This document shows positions 1-7,748 of a DNA stretch of 27,539 nucleotides, piece by piece. The notes under the pieces were generated by a model that saw only the letters and a list, made by a program, of their open reading frames with translations, was not told the DNA's origin and ran no database searches. Source of the DNA: an uncultured Collinsella sp. (GTDB taxonomy: Bacteria > Actinomycetota > Coriobacteriia > Coriobacteriales > Coriobacteriaceae); the NCBI GenBank assembly GCA_937950325.1, contig CALFDJ010000010.1, positions 1-27,539 on the forward strand, given 5' to 3'. Each line of letters opens with the position of its first letter. Positions within the stretch are counted from its first letter, which is position 1. The position numbers and the translations under genes were made by a program.

Positions 1-199
1 TGTTCATGAGGTACTCGAGCTGCATGAACTCGTCCCAGGTGCCGCCGACGCCCATCAGGAAGACGGCGTCGTAGCCCTCCTCGTGCACGCGGTCGGCCAG
101 GGCGGTCATCTTCTTGCCGGCCTCGTAGACGTTCCTGCCGTCCTCGAGGTAGCCCTCCTGGTCGAAGTGCATGATCTCGATCTTCTCGGTCTCCTTCAT
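1..199 (-). CDS. SIS-domain sugar-phosphate isomerase/deglycase, 5' part only
   Basis: The gene runs off the left edge, so only about 66 N-terminal residues are visible. The ATG at 199 is preceded by AAGGAG at good spacing. Residues about 45-60 include FLMGVGGTWDEF, the glycine-rich opening of a SIS sugar-phosphate binding domain as in FrlB/AgaS-type isomerases and deglycases, which act on amino-sugar or fructosamine phosphates in the cytoplasm. The substrate cannot be told from this fragment. It is transcribed in the same direction as two GntR/UTRA repressor genes upstream, which fits control by a sugar-phosphate-sensing repressor. A terminator at 432-467 separates it from them, so it should have its own promoter in 200-430. 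SIS membership is fairly secure; the exact enzyme is not. Confidence 0.65.
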   Translation of the reverse strand, partial: MKETEKIEIMHFDQEGYLEDGRNVYEAGKKMTALADRVHEEGYDAVFLMGVGGTWDEFMQLEYLMN

Positions 200-310
200 T
201 CCCGCTCCTTTCACGAGCAGTTTGAATTGTCGCACGGATTGAACGGGCTTGCCGCCCCGTCGCACCGCTTAACCTTGTGGACATCTTGTCCCAAGCTCAA
301 CAATTCAAAG

Positions 311-356
311 GTTCTTAATACCAGTGAACGATTACAGGTTAGCCGTTTTTAATACC
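311..356 (-). promoter_or_regulatory. two operator-like direct repeats upstream of the SIS gene
   Basis: On the minus strand the 12-mer GGTATTAARAAC occurs twice in the same orientation (311-322 and 345-356), with starts 34 bp apart. The first copy extends to GGTATTAAGAACC, with GGT/ACC ends. HutC-subfamily GntR repressors often bind short AT-centred sites with GGT/ACC-like ends, and two such repressors are encoded immediately upstream. A separate 10-bp inverted repeat TTTGAATTGT/ACAATTCAAA lies at 221-230 and 300-309. Assignment to the adjacent GntR proteins is inference; no clear -35/-10 pair was found. Confidence 0.4.
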
Positions 357-431
357 GATTTTTTGATTTCATCCTCCCCTCTCGGTAGACGGTCAGTTTT
401 TGCCGCTCATCGGTCAAGCGACATATATCCG

Positions 432-467
432 TAAAAACGAGCGCCCCCGCCGTGCGCAGGGACGCTC
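432..467 (-). terminator. intrinsic terminator after the GntR pair
   Basis: On the minus strand the arms 459-467 and 439-448 form a GC-rich stem (GAGCG...CGCTC with C/G runs) around a loop of about 10 nt, followed by GTTTTT. It lies just past the stop codon of the GntR gene ending at 474 and ends that transcript before the SIS gene. Confidence 0.75.
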
Positions 468-473
468 TAGACG

Positions 474-1187
474 CTAATAGTTGTAGGTATATCCGCCGGC
501 GTCGCCGCGGGTAAAAGACTTGGCATGCTCGATTGCCTGCCCACTCGAGTCATAGGTCAGGCCTTCCAGCACGAGCGCAAGATCGTCCGGCTCAAGATTA
601 AGCAAGTTCGCATCGCGTGCGCCCAGCGCCTCGATATCGAGTTTCTCTACCGACTGATCTGGCTTGCGTCCCAACATATCGTAGGTCTCGAACAGGCTGA
701 AGACCGAAATGTCCACGCCTTCGATGCCCGGAAACAGCAGGCACGGAATCAGTGTCATCTCGATCGATACGGGCTCACCATCGATGCAGTTGAGGCGGCG
801 CACCGAGTAAAGCAGATCGTCCTCGGCGATGCCAAACAAGTCGGCATAATACGGGCCGGCGTAGCGTTTGGAGCGCGCCAGGATGCGCACCGACGGCGTC
901 GCGCCCGATGCCAAAACCGACTGGCGGAAGCCGCCCTTGCGTTCGTGCTCGTCAAACCACTTGTGTCCCACAAAGGCGCCTTTGCCCTGCACACGACGAA
1001 TCTGGCCACTTTTGACCAGCTCGTCCATGGCGCTTCGGATTGTCAGGCGTGTCGTGCCAAACTCCTCGGCCAGCTCGTTTTCGGACGGAATCATCGAGCC
1101 CGTCGGGTAGTCGCCGCGCTCGATTCGCTCCGCAATGCAGCGGCGAATTTGTTTGTAAACCGGCAAGTCTTCTACTGCATCAGCCAT
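474..1187 (-). CDS. GntR-family (HutC/UTRA) transcriptional regulator
   Basis: A 237-residue cytoplasmic repressor. Residues about 8-72 are a GntR winged helix (YKQIRRCIAERI...IPSENELAEEFGTTRLTIRSAMDELVKSGQIRRVQGKGAFV). Residues about 90-235 are a UTRA ligand-binding domain, recognisable from the LLYSVRRLNCIDGEPVSIE stretch. UTRA domains of this class usually sense sugar phosphates. The start overlaps the end of the upstream GntR gene by 16 nt, and AAGGTGGG precedes the ATG, so the two are probably translationally coupled. The downstream SIS gene is the obvious candidate target. Family certain; ligand unknown. Confidence 0.9.
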   Translation of the reverse strand: MADAVEDLPVYKQIRRCIAERIERGDYPTGSMIPSENELAEEFGTTRLTIRSAMDELVKSGQIRRVQGKGAFVGHKWFDEHERKGGFRQSVLASGATPSVRILARSKRYAGPYYADLFGIAEDDLLYSVRRLNCIDGEPVSIEMTLIPCLLFPGIEGVDISVFSLFETYDMLGRKPDQSVEKLDIEALGARDANLLNLEPDDLALVLEGLTYDSSGQAIEHAKSFTRGDAGGYTYNY

Positions 1188-1939
1188 TCGACACCCACCT
1201 TCGTCGCAACGCCGTCTGCCTCGCCGTTATCGGCAAAACGATACTTGGTCGGCAGAATCACGGACTTGCAATACTCGACAAAGCCATCGTTCTCGTCACG
1301 CTCGTGCGAAGCCTTGTAAAACACCGGCGTGCCCTCCTGAGCACCCAGCAACTTGGCCTCGTCGGCGTTCAGACGGCTGATGGAAATATGCTCCTTGCCG
1401 TGCGCCACATGGACATTCCCCTCTTTGAGCAAAACGTCGTAGAGGCTTTCCTGCTCAAAATCGTGATCGGGAAGCGAGGGGCACAAAGACAGATTGACGT
1501 GAGCCGTCTCAATCGACGCCGGGGAACCATTAACCACGCGCACACGTCGAATGCAGAAGAGCGGTGTACCCAGGTCGATCTGGGCTTTTTGGGCCAGATC
1601 GATATCGGCGTACACGACCTTGGACCAAACCAGGCGTGCGGTCGACTTTGAGCCAACCCTCTCCACCGCCTGCGTATAGTTCCATGTTTCCTGAAAGATA
1701 TTCAGCGGTTTGGGAGGACACACATAGGTGCCCGAACCGCGGCGGCTTTCCAAAGTTCCGCACGAAATAAGACGCGTGATCGCAGCGCGCAACGCCGTGC
1801 GCGACACGCCCAGCTCTTCACAGAGCACACGCTCGGCGGGCAGCCGGTCACCACCCTGCAGGTCATAATGTTTGATATACCAAAGAATGCCCTCAAAGGC
1901 GCGATCTTTGGGCGGAATCGCATATGGTTCACTCGACAT
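1172..1939 (-). CDS. GntR-family (HutC/UTRA) transcriptional regulator, second copy
   Basis: A 255-residue repressor with an N-terminal winged helix (residues about 10-75: LPAERVLCEELGVSRTALRAAITRLI, then SRRGSGTYV) and a C-terminal UTRA domain (FCIRRVRVVNGSPASIETAHV). The ATG at 1939 was chosen because GAGGAG sits 8 nt upstream; an in-frame TTG two codons earlier lies too close to that site. It overlaps the next GntR gene by 16 nt. The two proteins are clearly divergent from each other, so this is not a recent duplication. It starts 35 nt after the unknown gene ending at 1975 with no visible promoter between, so three genes probably form one transcript. Confidence 0.88.
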   Translation of the reverse strand: MSSEPYAIPPKDRAFEGILWYIKHYDLQGGDRLPAERVLCEELGVSRTALRAAITRLISCGTLESRRGSGTYVCPPKPLNIFQETWNYTQAVERVGSKSTARLVWSKVVYADIDLAQKAQIDLGTPLFCIRRVRVVNGSPASIETAHVNLSLCPSLPDHDFEQESLYDVLLKEGNVHVAHGKEHISISRLNADEAKLLGAQEGTPVFYKASHERDENDGFVEYCKSVILPTKYRFADNGEADGVATKVGVEWLMQ

Positions 1940-1974
1940 GGACAAGGCTCCTCAACCGCTTGATGCTGCGGGCA

Positions 1975-2466
1975 TCATTGCTCCGGACGCCCCATGGCGT
2001 CGAAGGCTTCTTTGATCTGCTCCGCAACGTTCCGATACGATCGATATAGGCCGGAGTCTCGCTTGACTTCGCCCGCGGTCACCGGAATCTCAAGCTTCGA
2101 AATCTCATCCTTGCCGGTTTGCACGGCAACGATGACACCCATACCAAGGCACATATTACGCTTGGCAGCGTTGTTTTTGGTAGCCTGAGCTGGATTAATC
2201 AAAATCTGCTGAGCCAGTTCGCGTTTGCTGAGCTCCGGCACATCCTCGGGATTTCCGGTCTCGGCAATCTCGCACTGCAGCACATCCGCATAGTCAAAAA
2301 TCTTCGGCTCGCCGCCGCGCTGATGCACGGCCCACTTGCGGCGCGTGGCATCCTGGTAGATAGCCGGCAAAAACGTAAACCGCGGTGGGTCCAAAATCGT
2401 ATCCGTGATGGTAAACACATCGGGATCAAAGGCATCCTGCGGGTTTTTCTTCTTGAACAGCCCCAT
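1975..2466 (-). CDS. small conserved-type protein of unknown function
   Basis: A 163-residue soluble protein with no signal peptide or membrane segment. The start at 2466 is chosen because GGGAGG lies 7 nt upstream; the longer reading from 2499 has no such site. It opens with a Lys-rich patch (MGLFKKKNPQDAF). The middle (PKIFDYADVLQCEIAETG) and the later IVAVQTGKDEISKLEIPVT resemble the beta-rich C-terminal part of proteins that carry an N-terminal DUF4428 zinc ribbon, but no zinc-ribbon cysteines are present. It heads the operon with the two GntR genes. I cannot assign a function. Confidence 0.7.
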   Translation of the reverse strand: MGLFKKKNPQDAFDPDVFTITDTILDPPRFTFLPAIYQDATRRKWAVHQRGGEPKIFDYADVLQCEIAETGNPEDVPELSKRELAQQILINPAQATKNNAAKRNMCLGMGVIVAVQTGKDEISKLEIPVTAGEVKRDSGLYRSYRNVAEQIKEAFDAMGRPEQ

Positions 2467-2503
2467 ATCAGCCTCCCGTACTAGCATTAAACAACTCAAG
2501 CCG

Positions 2504-2512
2504 AATATAGCA
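2504..2512 (-). promoter_or_regulatory. extended -10 promoter for the 1975-2466 gene
   Basis: Minus-strand TGCTATATT matches an extended -10 (TGnTATAAT) and lies 38 nt upstream of the ATG at 2466. No good -35 is visible, as expected for extended -10 promoters. Similar elements precede other genes here (TGCTACACT at 21360-21368). Confidence 0.5.
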
Positions 2513-2587
2513 CCAATTTCAAGCCACCGCTTTACCGCATCGGTGCGCGGCGTCTATAGCTCGCCCAGCGGAAGAGTTCACGGACGA

Positions 2588-2660
2588 GGGCCGGGGTGCC
2601 TGCCTTGTTTTGAGAAGTGGGCTCCGCGAACTTCTCAAAACAAGGCAGGCACCCCGGCCC
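2588..2660. repeat. perfect 31-bp inverted repeat (long hairpin)
   Basis: Arms 2588-2618 and 2630-2660 are exact reverse complements (31 of 31) around an 11-nt loop. The outer part is GGGCCGGGGTGCCTGCC and the inner part is TTGTTTTGAGAAGT. It lies between the 3' end of the LacI-type gene (2715) and the promoter of the unknown gene at 2466, so it may end transcription from 2715. There is no T-run on either side and the stem is far longer than a normal terminator. It is probably a dispersed intergenic repeat. The rest of 2500-2714 shows nothing else beyond the promoter. Confidence 0.9.
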
Positions 2661-2714
2661 CGCCGGTAAATAGCGGACACTCCGCATGCAATCTATGCAA
2701 ACAAACAAGTACGC

Positions 2715-3743
2715 TTAGCTACATTCGGTAAGATCGAGCACGCTGCCCTTCACGATAAGCGCCGGCTCCAGAACGACTTCTTCGGCACGTCTACCGCCCC
2801 TACCGGCAAGACGCTTGGACATGCAGCCAAAAGCATGCTCCGCGAGGATACCTGGATCCTGCTCAATCGCGGTCAGCGCCGGCTCAAAGAGAACGTCGGC
2901 GGCCGAGTTGTCGTAACTCACCACCGAGATGTCGCCCGGGATGCTCTTCCCCATCTCGTGCAAGCGCTTGAGCAGACCGAGGGCGATGTTATCCGAGCTT
3001 GCGAACACAGCGGTAGCATCAGTTGCGAGCACCGCCTCCGAGGCCTCGTAGGCACTCGGGATGTAGTACTCGCTCTCAAACTCTAAACGTGCGTCGATAG
3101 GCAAGCCAACCTCGCGCAGTGCGCGCTCATAGCCGGCAAGTCGTTTGCGACCCGTATTGGAGCGGCGTGCGTTAACCAGACAGGCAATACGGCGGTGGCC
3201 TTGCTCGATCAGATAGCGGGTGGCCATGTAGCCGCCCATCTCGTGGTCGAACATCACCTTGTCGCACTCGAGCCCCTCAATGGCACGGTCGACCATCACG
3301 GCCGGGATGGGCAGGTGGCTGACTTCTTCGCGCAGGGCACGGTCGTCGGAGAACTCGTCGCCCACGACCAGGAAGACGCCATCAACGCCGCGCGTCACCA
3401 GCTGGCGCAGCAGCTCCAGATCGTCATCGGCGCTTCCACCCGAGCTGGTAATGAAGAGCGCATAGCCATCCTCGCGGCAGCGCTTTTCCAGGCTACCGGC
3501 GAGCGAGGCAAAAAAGCGGCTCTCGATGTTAGGGACGATAAGGCCCAGCGTGCGCGACTCGCGCATGACCAAACTACGCGCAATCTGGTTAGGAACATAG
3601 TGGTTGCGCGCCGCGACCTCCTTGATGAGTTTGCGGTTTTCTTCCGAGATGCGACAGGGCCGATTATTGAGCACAAGCGAGACCGACGAGGGGGAAAGCC
3701 CCACCTCCTGGGCGATCTGCTTGAGGGTGACTTTGTTGGCCAT
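2715..3743 (-). CDS. LacI/GalR-family transcriptional regulator
   Basis: A 342-residue repressor. Residues 4-50 form the LacI helix-turn-helix and hinge (VTLKQIAQEVGLSPSSVSLVLN...YVPNQIARSL). Residues about 60-335 are a periplasmic-binding-protein-like sugar sensor (LGLIVPNIESRFFASLAGSLE, GVDGVFLV, AVFASSDNIALGLLKRLHEMG, DISVVSYDN). AAGGAG precedes the ATG. It is monocistronic and divergent from murB, which is unlikely to be its target, so the regulon lies elsewhere. The overall pattern resembles RbsR/CcpA-type regulators, but the effector cannot be read from sequence. Confidence 0.92.
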   Translation of the reverse strand: MANKVTLKQIAQEVGLSPSSVSLVLNNRPCRISEENRKLIKEVAARNHYVPNQIARSLVMRESRTLGLIVPNIESRFFASLAGSLEKRCREDGYALFITSSGGSADDDLELLRQLVTRGVDGVFLVVGDEFSDDRALREEVSHLPIPAVMVDRAIEGLECDKVMFDHEMGGYMATRYLIEQGHRRIACLVNARRSNTGRKRLAGYERALREVGLPIDARLEFESEYYIPSAYEASEAVLATDATAVFASSDNIALGLLKRLHEMGKSIPGDISVVSYDNSAADVLFEPALTAIEQDPGILAEHAFGCMSKRLAGRGGRRAEEVVLEPALIVKGSVLDLTECS

Positions 3744-3926
3744 CTCGCTCCTTCCGGGTTTACGCGCAATCTCTTGAAAGTATAGCGACTACCCCTCTAC
3801 CTCGGTGATAAACACTTTACCAATCCGGTAGACGGCTGTTTTATCGCCGCCAGCGCACCAAATCCGTCCGGGTGGGGTATATTGCAATCGATTGATGACA
3901 ACAACCACCAAAAGGCGGATATTCGT
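3744..3926. promoter_or_regulatory. divergent promoter region, lacI-type gene / murB
   Basis: A 183-bp intergenic region. A minus-strand -10-like TATACT at 3779-3784 lies 35 nt before the repressor ATG. A plus-strand TATATT at 3878-3883 lies 44 nt before the murB ATG. Neither has a convincing -35. Confidence 0.4.
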
Positions 3927-4889
3927 ATGCACGAGAACGACTTTTTTAACGAGGACCTGCTGTGCGCGCTTGCTGGCGTTGCCGGCGAGGACAACGTGCT
4001 GATGAGCGAGCCCATGCGCGAGCACACCACGTTTAAGATCGGCGGCCCGGCCGACGTCTTTGTCACGCCCGATACCGAGCAGGGCCTCGTCGCCACGCTC
4101 GACACCTGCTATCGCTGCGATCTGCCCCTCACCATCGTGGGCAACGGCTCCGACCTGCTCGTCGGCGACAAGGGCATCCGCGGCGTCGTCGTGGCGCTGG
4201 GCGAGGGACTCTCCGACATTACGGTCGACGGCACGCACGTCACGGCGGCAGCCGGCGCCTTGCTTTCCGATGTCGCCGCTGCGGCAGCCGGGGCCGGTCT
4301 CACCGGCATGGAGCCCATCTCGGGCATCCCCGGATCGGTCGGCGGCGCCTGCTACATGAACGCCGGTGCCTACGGTGCCTGCATGGCCGATGTGCTGGAG
4401 TCCGTGCGCGTCTACAAACCCGCTCGCCAGCTCGACGACGGCACCCGCGGCAGCGGCAACATCATCGAATTCGATGTCGACGAGCTCAACCTGGGCTATC
4501 GCAAGAGCCGCATCGCCGACGACGGCTTTATCGTGCTTTCGGCCACTTTCAATCTCGCCCCGGGCAACGCCGCGATGATCAAGGCCGACATGGACGACTA
4601 CCGTCAGCGTCGCGAGGACAAGCAACCGCTCGACATGCCGAGTGCCGGCTCCACCTTCAAGCGCCCCGAGGGTTACTTTGCCGGCAAACTCATCATGGAT
4701 GCCGGCCTGCGCGGCCATGCTGTCGGCGGCGCGCAGGTAAGCGAAAAGCACTGCGGCTTTATCGTCAACGCCGACCACGCCACCGCCGCCGACGTCGACG
4801 AACTCATCCGCGACATCCAAGCCAAAGTCAAAGAGCAGTTCGACGTAGACCTAGAACCCGAAGTCCACCGAGTAGGCGAATTTTTATAA
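3927..4889 (+). CDS. murB: UDP-N-acetylenolpyruvoylglucosamine reductase
   Basis: A 320-residue FAD- and NADPH-dependent enzyme that reduces UDP-GlcNAc-enolpyruvate to UDP-MurNAc, the second committed cytoplasmic step of peptidoglycan synthesis. The FAD-binding motifs are present (EHTTFKIGGPADVF near residue 35, GNGSDLLVGD, and PISGIPGSVGGACYMNAGAYG). The catalytic serine is in SAGSTFKRP (Ser242) and the glutamate in EPEVHRVG (Glu312). The start at 3927 follows AAAGGCGG at 8 nt; an in-frame ATG 15 codons earlier overlaps the promoter and lacks a ribosome site. It stands alone, ending at a hairpin shared with the convergent hydrolase gene. Confidence 0.96.
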   Translation: MHENDFFNEDLLCALAGVAGEDNVLMSEPMREHTTFKIGGPADVFVTPDTEQGLVATLDTCYRCDLPLTIVGNGSDLLVGDKGIRGVVVALGEGLSDITVDGTHVTAAAGALLSDVAAAAAGAGLTGMEPISGIPGSVGGACYMNAGAYGACMADVLESVRVYKPARQLDDGTRGSGNIIEFDVDELNLGYRKSRIADDGFIVLSATFNLAPGNAAMIKADMDDYRQRREDKQPLDMPSAGSTFKRPEGYFAGKLIMDAGLRGHAVGGAQVSEKHCGFIVNADHATAADVDELIRDIQAKVKEQFDVDLEPEVHRVGEFL

Positions 4890-4892
4890 AGA

Positions 4893-4914
4893 GAAGGCCC
4901 CGAAAGGGGCCTTC
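4893..4914. terminator. bidirectional hairpin between murB and the hydrolase gene
   Basis: A perfect 9-bp stem (GAAGGCCCC/GGGGCCTTC) closes a GAAA tetraloop 4 nt after the murB stop. Convergent genes flank it. The T-run is weak in both directions (ATATTTATT on plus, TCTTTATAAAAA on minus). Confidence 0.7.
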
Positions 4915-4992
4915 ACCATATTTATTCAGACAACCCAGTCCGGTGTGTCACGCCTCGCCCCCAGTCCCGGACCAACTTGCTTCAAACCGCAG

Positions 4993-6198
4993 CTACGACA
5001 GCGCAATACCGCCGAGCCAGCCCCAACGCACGCCAGAGCCAGTGCCATAGAAGCTAATAAACGAATCAAGCGACTTAGACGTAATGGCGCCCTCGTTGCT
5101 CATAACGATGCCGCCGCCAACGTAGATACCCACATGACCGTAGATAAGGCCCGGAGCACCCGTGCCGCTGTGCGAGGAATCGGCCACGATCATGCCCACC
5201 TGCAGCGCCGAGCGGTCGGAGCTATAGCACCATGCGTTAAACATATCGCACGCGTTACCGCCAAAGTAGCCAACGCCGGCGTTACGGAAGACATTGGTAA
5301 CCCACGCCGCGCACCAGTTCTGACCCGGCGAAGGCGTGGAGTAGCACGCGTTGACGACGGCCTGCTGTTTGCCCGAGCCGGCATTCTGTTGCGGGGTTCC
5401 GGGCGCATACGATCCGCCACCCGAGCTTGAACCACCCGAGTAGGAATTGTTCTTGTTCGCGGCGGCAGCGGCAGCGGCGGCCTTCCTGGCAGCCTCCTCA
5501 GCCTGGGCGGCAGCGAGGATCTCGGAATCGCGCTGAGCCATGAGCTCCTTGACGTCGTCGGAAAGACCGTTCAGCACGGTCTGGACTTCTTGCTGCTTGG
5601 CCTGCATATCCTGCATCTGAGCAGTCTGCTGGTCCTTGAGCTTCTCTAAGTCAGCTTTCTGCGACTCAAGCTCGGTCTTTTGCGCATCGAGCTCTTCCTG
5701 GATGGTCTGAATGTCCTCGATGGCGTCGCGGTCGCTCTTGTTGATCTTCTCAACGTAATGCGCGTTGGCGACGAGTTCCTCAAACGAGCCAGAGGCCAGC
5801 AGCAGCGACAGGATGTTCGTGCCGCCGGACTTGTAGCTGGCGGCCACGCGATCGGAAAGGTCGTTGCGCTTCTTCTTGAGCTCGGCCTTCTTTTCATCGA
5901 TCTGGGCCTGCGTGTCGTCAATCTTGCCCTGGACATTCTCGATGTCGTTGAGGGTCTGGGCATTCTTGTTGGCCAGCGCCGCATACTCATTTGCGATGCT
6001 GTCGAGCTGGGCCTGAACCTCGTCGAGCTGGGCCTGGGCGGCATTCAGTTTATCGGTGGTTTCTTTGGAAGCCTCCGCCGCATGGGCGCGAGCGGGCAGG
6101 CCAAAAAGAATTGCCGCAGAAGCGGCGCCGAACAGGGCCTTGAGGGCAGTGCGGCGCGAGAGCTCCTGGGAAAGGATGGAATCGCTGTTTGGTGACAT
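4993..6198 (-). CDS. Tat-exported coiled-coil peptidoglycan hydrolase (NlpC/P60- or CHAP-like)
   Basis: A 401-residue secreted protein. Residues 14-20 (SRRTALK) plus a hydrophobic run ending ARAHAA form a twin-arginine signal. Residues about 45-240 are a long alpha-helical coiled coil rich in Gln, Glu and Lys (PcsB/CwlO-type), which in this family controls access to the active site and links to FtsEX. An Ala-rich stretch and a Ser/Gly linker (NNSYSGGSSSGGGSY) follow. The C-terminal about 130 residues carry the catalytic Cys in QNWCAAWV (Cys296) and His in YGHVGIYVG (His355), the Cys/His pair of papain-like cell-wall peptidases. It is probably a cell-separation hydrolase. Whether the fold is NlpC/P60 or CHAP is not settled by eye. 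Confidence 0.87.
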   Translation of the reverse strand: MSPNSDSILSQELSRRTALKALFGAASAAILFGLPARAHAAEASKETTDKLNAAQAQLDEVQAQLDSIANEYAALANKNAQTLNDIENVQGKIDDTQAQIDEKKAELKKKRNDLSDRVAASYKSGGTNILSLLLASGSFEELVANAHYVEKINKSDRDAIEDIQTIQEELDAQKTELESQKADLEKLKDQQTAQMQDMQAKQQEVQTVLNGLSDDVKELMAQRDSEILAAAQAEEAARKAAAAAAAANKNNSYSGGSSSGGGSYAPGTPQQNAGSGKQQAVVNACYSTPSPGQNWCAAWVTNVFRNAGVGYFGGNACDMFNAWCYSSDRSALQVGMIVADSSHSGTGAPGLIYGHVGIYVGGGIVMSNEGAITSKSLDSFISFYGTGSGVRWGWLGGIALS

Positions 6199-6465
6199 AT
6201 GTACTCCGTTACATGTTTATTTATATGTCGCTCAACTCATACATATTAGCGTACATATGGCGCGTCCCAATGATTTCCACGAACGGCAGGAAACTACAAG
6301 GTCAGCGGCTCGTAAGCAAATGCCAAAGATCAGGTTATGCGTACGCAAGCTCTTCTGATGAGTACGTCAGCACAGTCCTCTGCTTTTCCTACAGCGCACG
6401 ATTTGGGCGTCCCTGCCTGCGCTATACTCCCCTGAAGAAGTGTTCCTGATTCGATAGGAGACTAC
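6199..6465. promoter_or_regulatory. divergent region, hydrolase / galE, with galE -10
   Basis: A 267-bp AT-rich intergenic region. Near the hydrolase side ACATATG-type words recur (6195-6260). On the galE side TATACT at 6423-6428 is a plausible -10, 37 nt before the ATG, and ATAGGAG at 6455-6461 is the ribosome site. No gene is evident. Confidence 0.45.
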
Positions 6466-7527
6466 ATGTCCAAAGCACTCGACCCCAAAGACACCTGCGT
6501 CCTCGTTACCGGTGGCGCCGGTTTTATCGGCTCGCACACCGTCGTTCAGCTGCTCGAGGGTGGCTACCAGGTCGTCATCGTCGATGATCTCTCCAACTCC
6601 AGCGCCGTCGCCGTCGACCGCGTCAAGACCATCGTGGGCGACGAGGCCGCCAAGAACCTCACCTTCTACGAGGCCAACGTGCTCGACCGCGATGCGATGA
6701 ACAAGATCTTCGATACCCATCAGATCGACCGCGTCATCCACTTTGCCGGCTTTAAGGCCGTCGGCGAGTCGGTGAGTAAGCCCGTCGAGTACTACCACAA
6801 CAACATCGAGAACACCCTGGTGCTCATCGACGTCATGCGCAACCATGGCTGCAAGTCCATCATCTTCTCGAGCTCCTCGACCGTCTACGGCGACCCGGAC
6901 AACCCGCCCGTCACCGAGGAGGATCCTAAGAAGCCCGCGACCAACCCCTATGGTTGGACCAAGTGGATGATCGAGCAGATCCTTATGGACGTCCACACCG
7001 CCGACCCCGAGTGGGACGTCGTGCTGCTCCGTTACTTCAACCCCATCGGCGCTCATCCGTCGGGCCTGATCGGCGAGGACCCCAAGGGCATCCCCAACAA
7101 CCTGGTGCCCTATGTCGCCCAGGTCGCCGTGGGCAAGCTCGAGGCCGTTCAGGTCTTTGGCAACGACTACCCCACCCCCGACGGCACCGGCGTGCGCGAC
7201 TACATCCACGTGTGCGATCTGGCCTCTGGTCACGTTGCCGCCCTTAACTGGATGAACGGCAAGACCGGCGTCGAGATCTTTAACTTGGGCACCGGCACCG
7301 GCACCTCGGTACTCGAAGTCGTCGCCGCCTTCTCCAAGGCTTGTGGCAAGGAGCTGCCCTACGTGATCCGCGAGCGCCGCGCCGGCGACATCGCTGCCAA
7401 CTGGTGCGACGCTTCCAAGGCCGAGCGTATGATGGGCTGGAAGGCCCAGTACGACATCGCGGACATGTGCCGCGATAGCTGGAACTGGCAGAGCCACAAC
7501 CCCAACGGCTTCGCCGACGCCGAGTAG
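6466..7527 (+). CDS. galE: UDP-glucose 4-epimerase
   Basis: A 353-residue cytoplasmic NAD-dependent short-chain dehydrogenase-like enzyme that interconverts UDP-glucose and UDP-galactose (Leloir pathway and supply of UDP-galactose for surface glycans). The N-terminal Rossmann motif is GGAGFIGSH (about residue 16). The catalytic residues lie in SSSSTVYG and in YGWTKWMIE (YxxxK). The C-terminal substrate-domain motifs VFGNDYPTPDGTGVRDYIHV and NLGTGTGTSVLEV are typical of GalE. AGGAG precedes the ATG. The length is slightly above the usual 330-340 residues. No galK or galT is adjacent; it is monocistronic with its own terminator. Confidence 0.95.
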   Translation: MSKALDPKDTCVLVTGGAGFIGSHTVVQLLEGGYQVVIVDDLSNSSAVAVDRVKTIVGDEAAKNLTFYEANVLDRDAMNKIFDTHQIDRVIHFAGFKAVGESVSKPVEYYHNNIENTLVLIDVMRNHGCKSIIFSSSSTVYGDPDNPPVTEEDPKKPATNPYGWTKWMIEQILMDVHTADPEWDVVLLRYFNPIGAHPSGLIGEDPKGIPNNLVPYVAQVAVGKLEAVQVFGNDYPTPDGTGVRDYIHVCDLASGHVAALNWMNGKTGVEIFNLGTGTGTSVLEVVAAFSKACGKELPYVIRERRAGDIAANWCDASKAERMMGWKAQYDIADMCRDSWNWQSHNPNGFADAE

Positions 7528-7550
7528 CAAAAAACCTACATACCGCTCTT

Positions 7551-7585
7551 GCCCCGATCTCACGTTGTGAGGTCGGGGCTTTTTC
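7551..7585 (+). terminator. intrinsic terminator of galE
   Basis: A 13-bp stem (GCCCCGATCTCAC/GTGAGGTCGGGGC, one mismatch-type pair) with a 3-nt loop, followed by TTTTT. Confidence 0.93.
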
Positions 7586-7640
7586 ATGGCATGTAACCAT
7601 TCGCCGAAAATCGACCAACTTTTTTATCTTGCCTGTACAT

Positions 7641-7663
7641 GTTTAAACAACATGTTTTACAAT
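7641..7663 (+). promoter_or_regulatory. malQ promoter -10 with overlapping TTGTTTAAAC-type site
   Basis: GTTTAAACAA at 7641-7650 lies inside the imperfect dyad CATGTTTAAACAACATG, and a -10-like TACAAT follows at 7658-7663. The same core recurs upstream of the ABC operon (16581-16592) and twice in the treR-like/PTS divergent region (17553 and 17675). A site just upstream of a -10 suits repressor control. The rest of 7586-7748 shows no gene. Confidence 0.5.
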
Positions 7664-7748
7664 AGGCATATCGAATCAGAACATCGGAGGCGGACTGCAC
7701 ACCCATCGGCAGGCCGACCCCACAACAAGAAGGTTGGTGAGCGCATTC

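Noticed and set aside
83..352. 89-residue plus-strand ORF at the left edge
   Set aside because: It opposes the SIS-domain gene and its promoter and has no credible start signal or motif.
3789..4820. 343-residue minus-strand ORF opposite murB
   Set aside because: Shadow of a high-GC gene: low-information Val/Gly/Asp-rich translation with no family motif, while the plus strand encodes an intact MurB.
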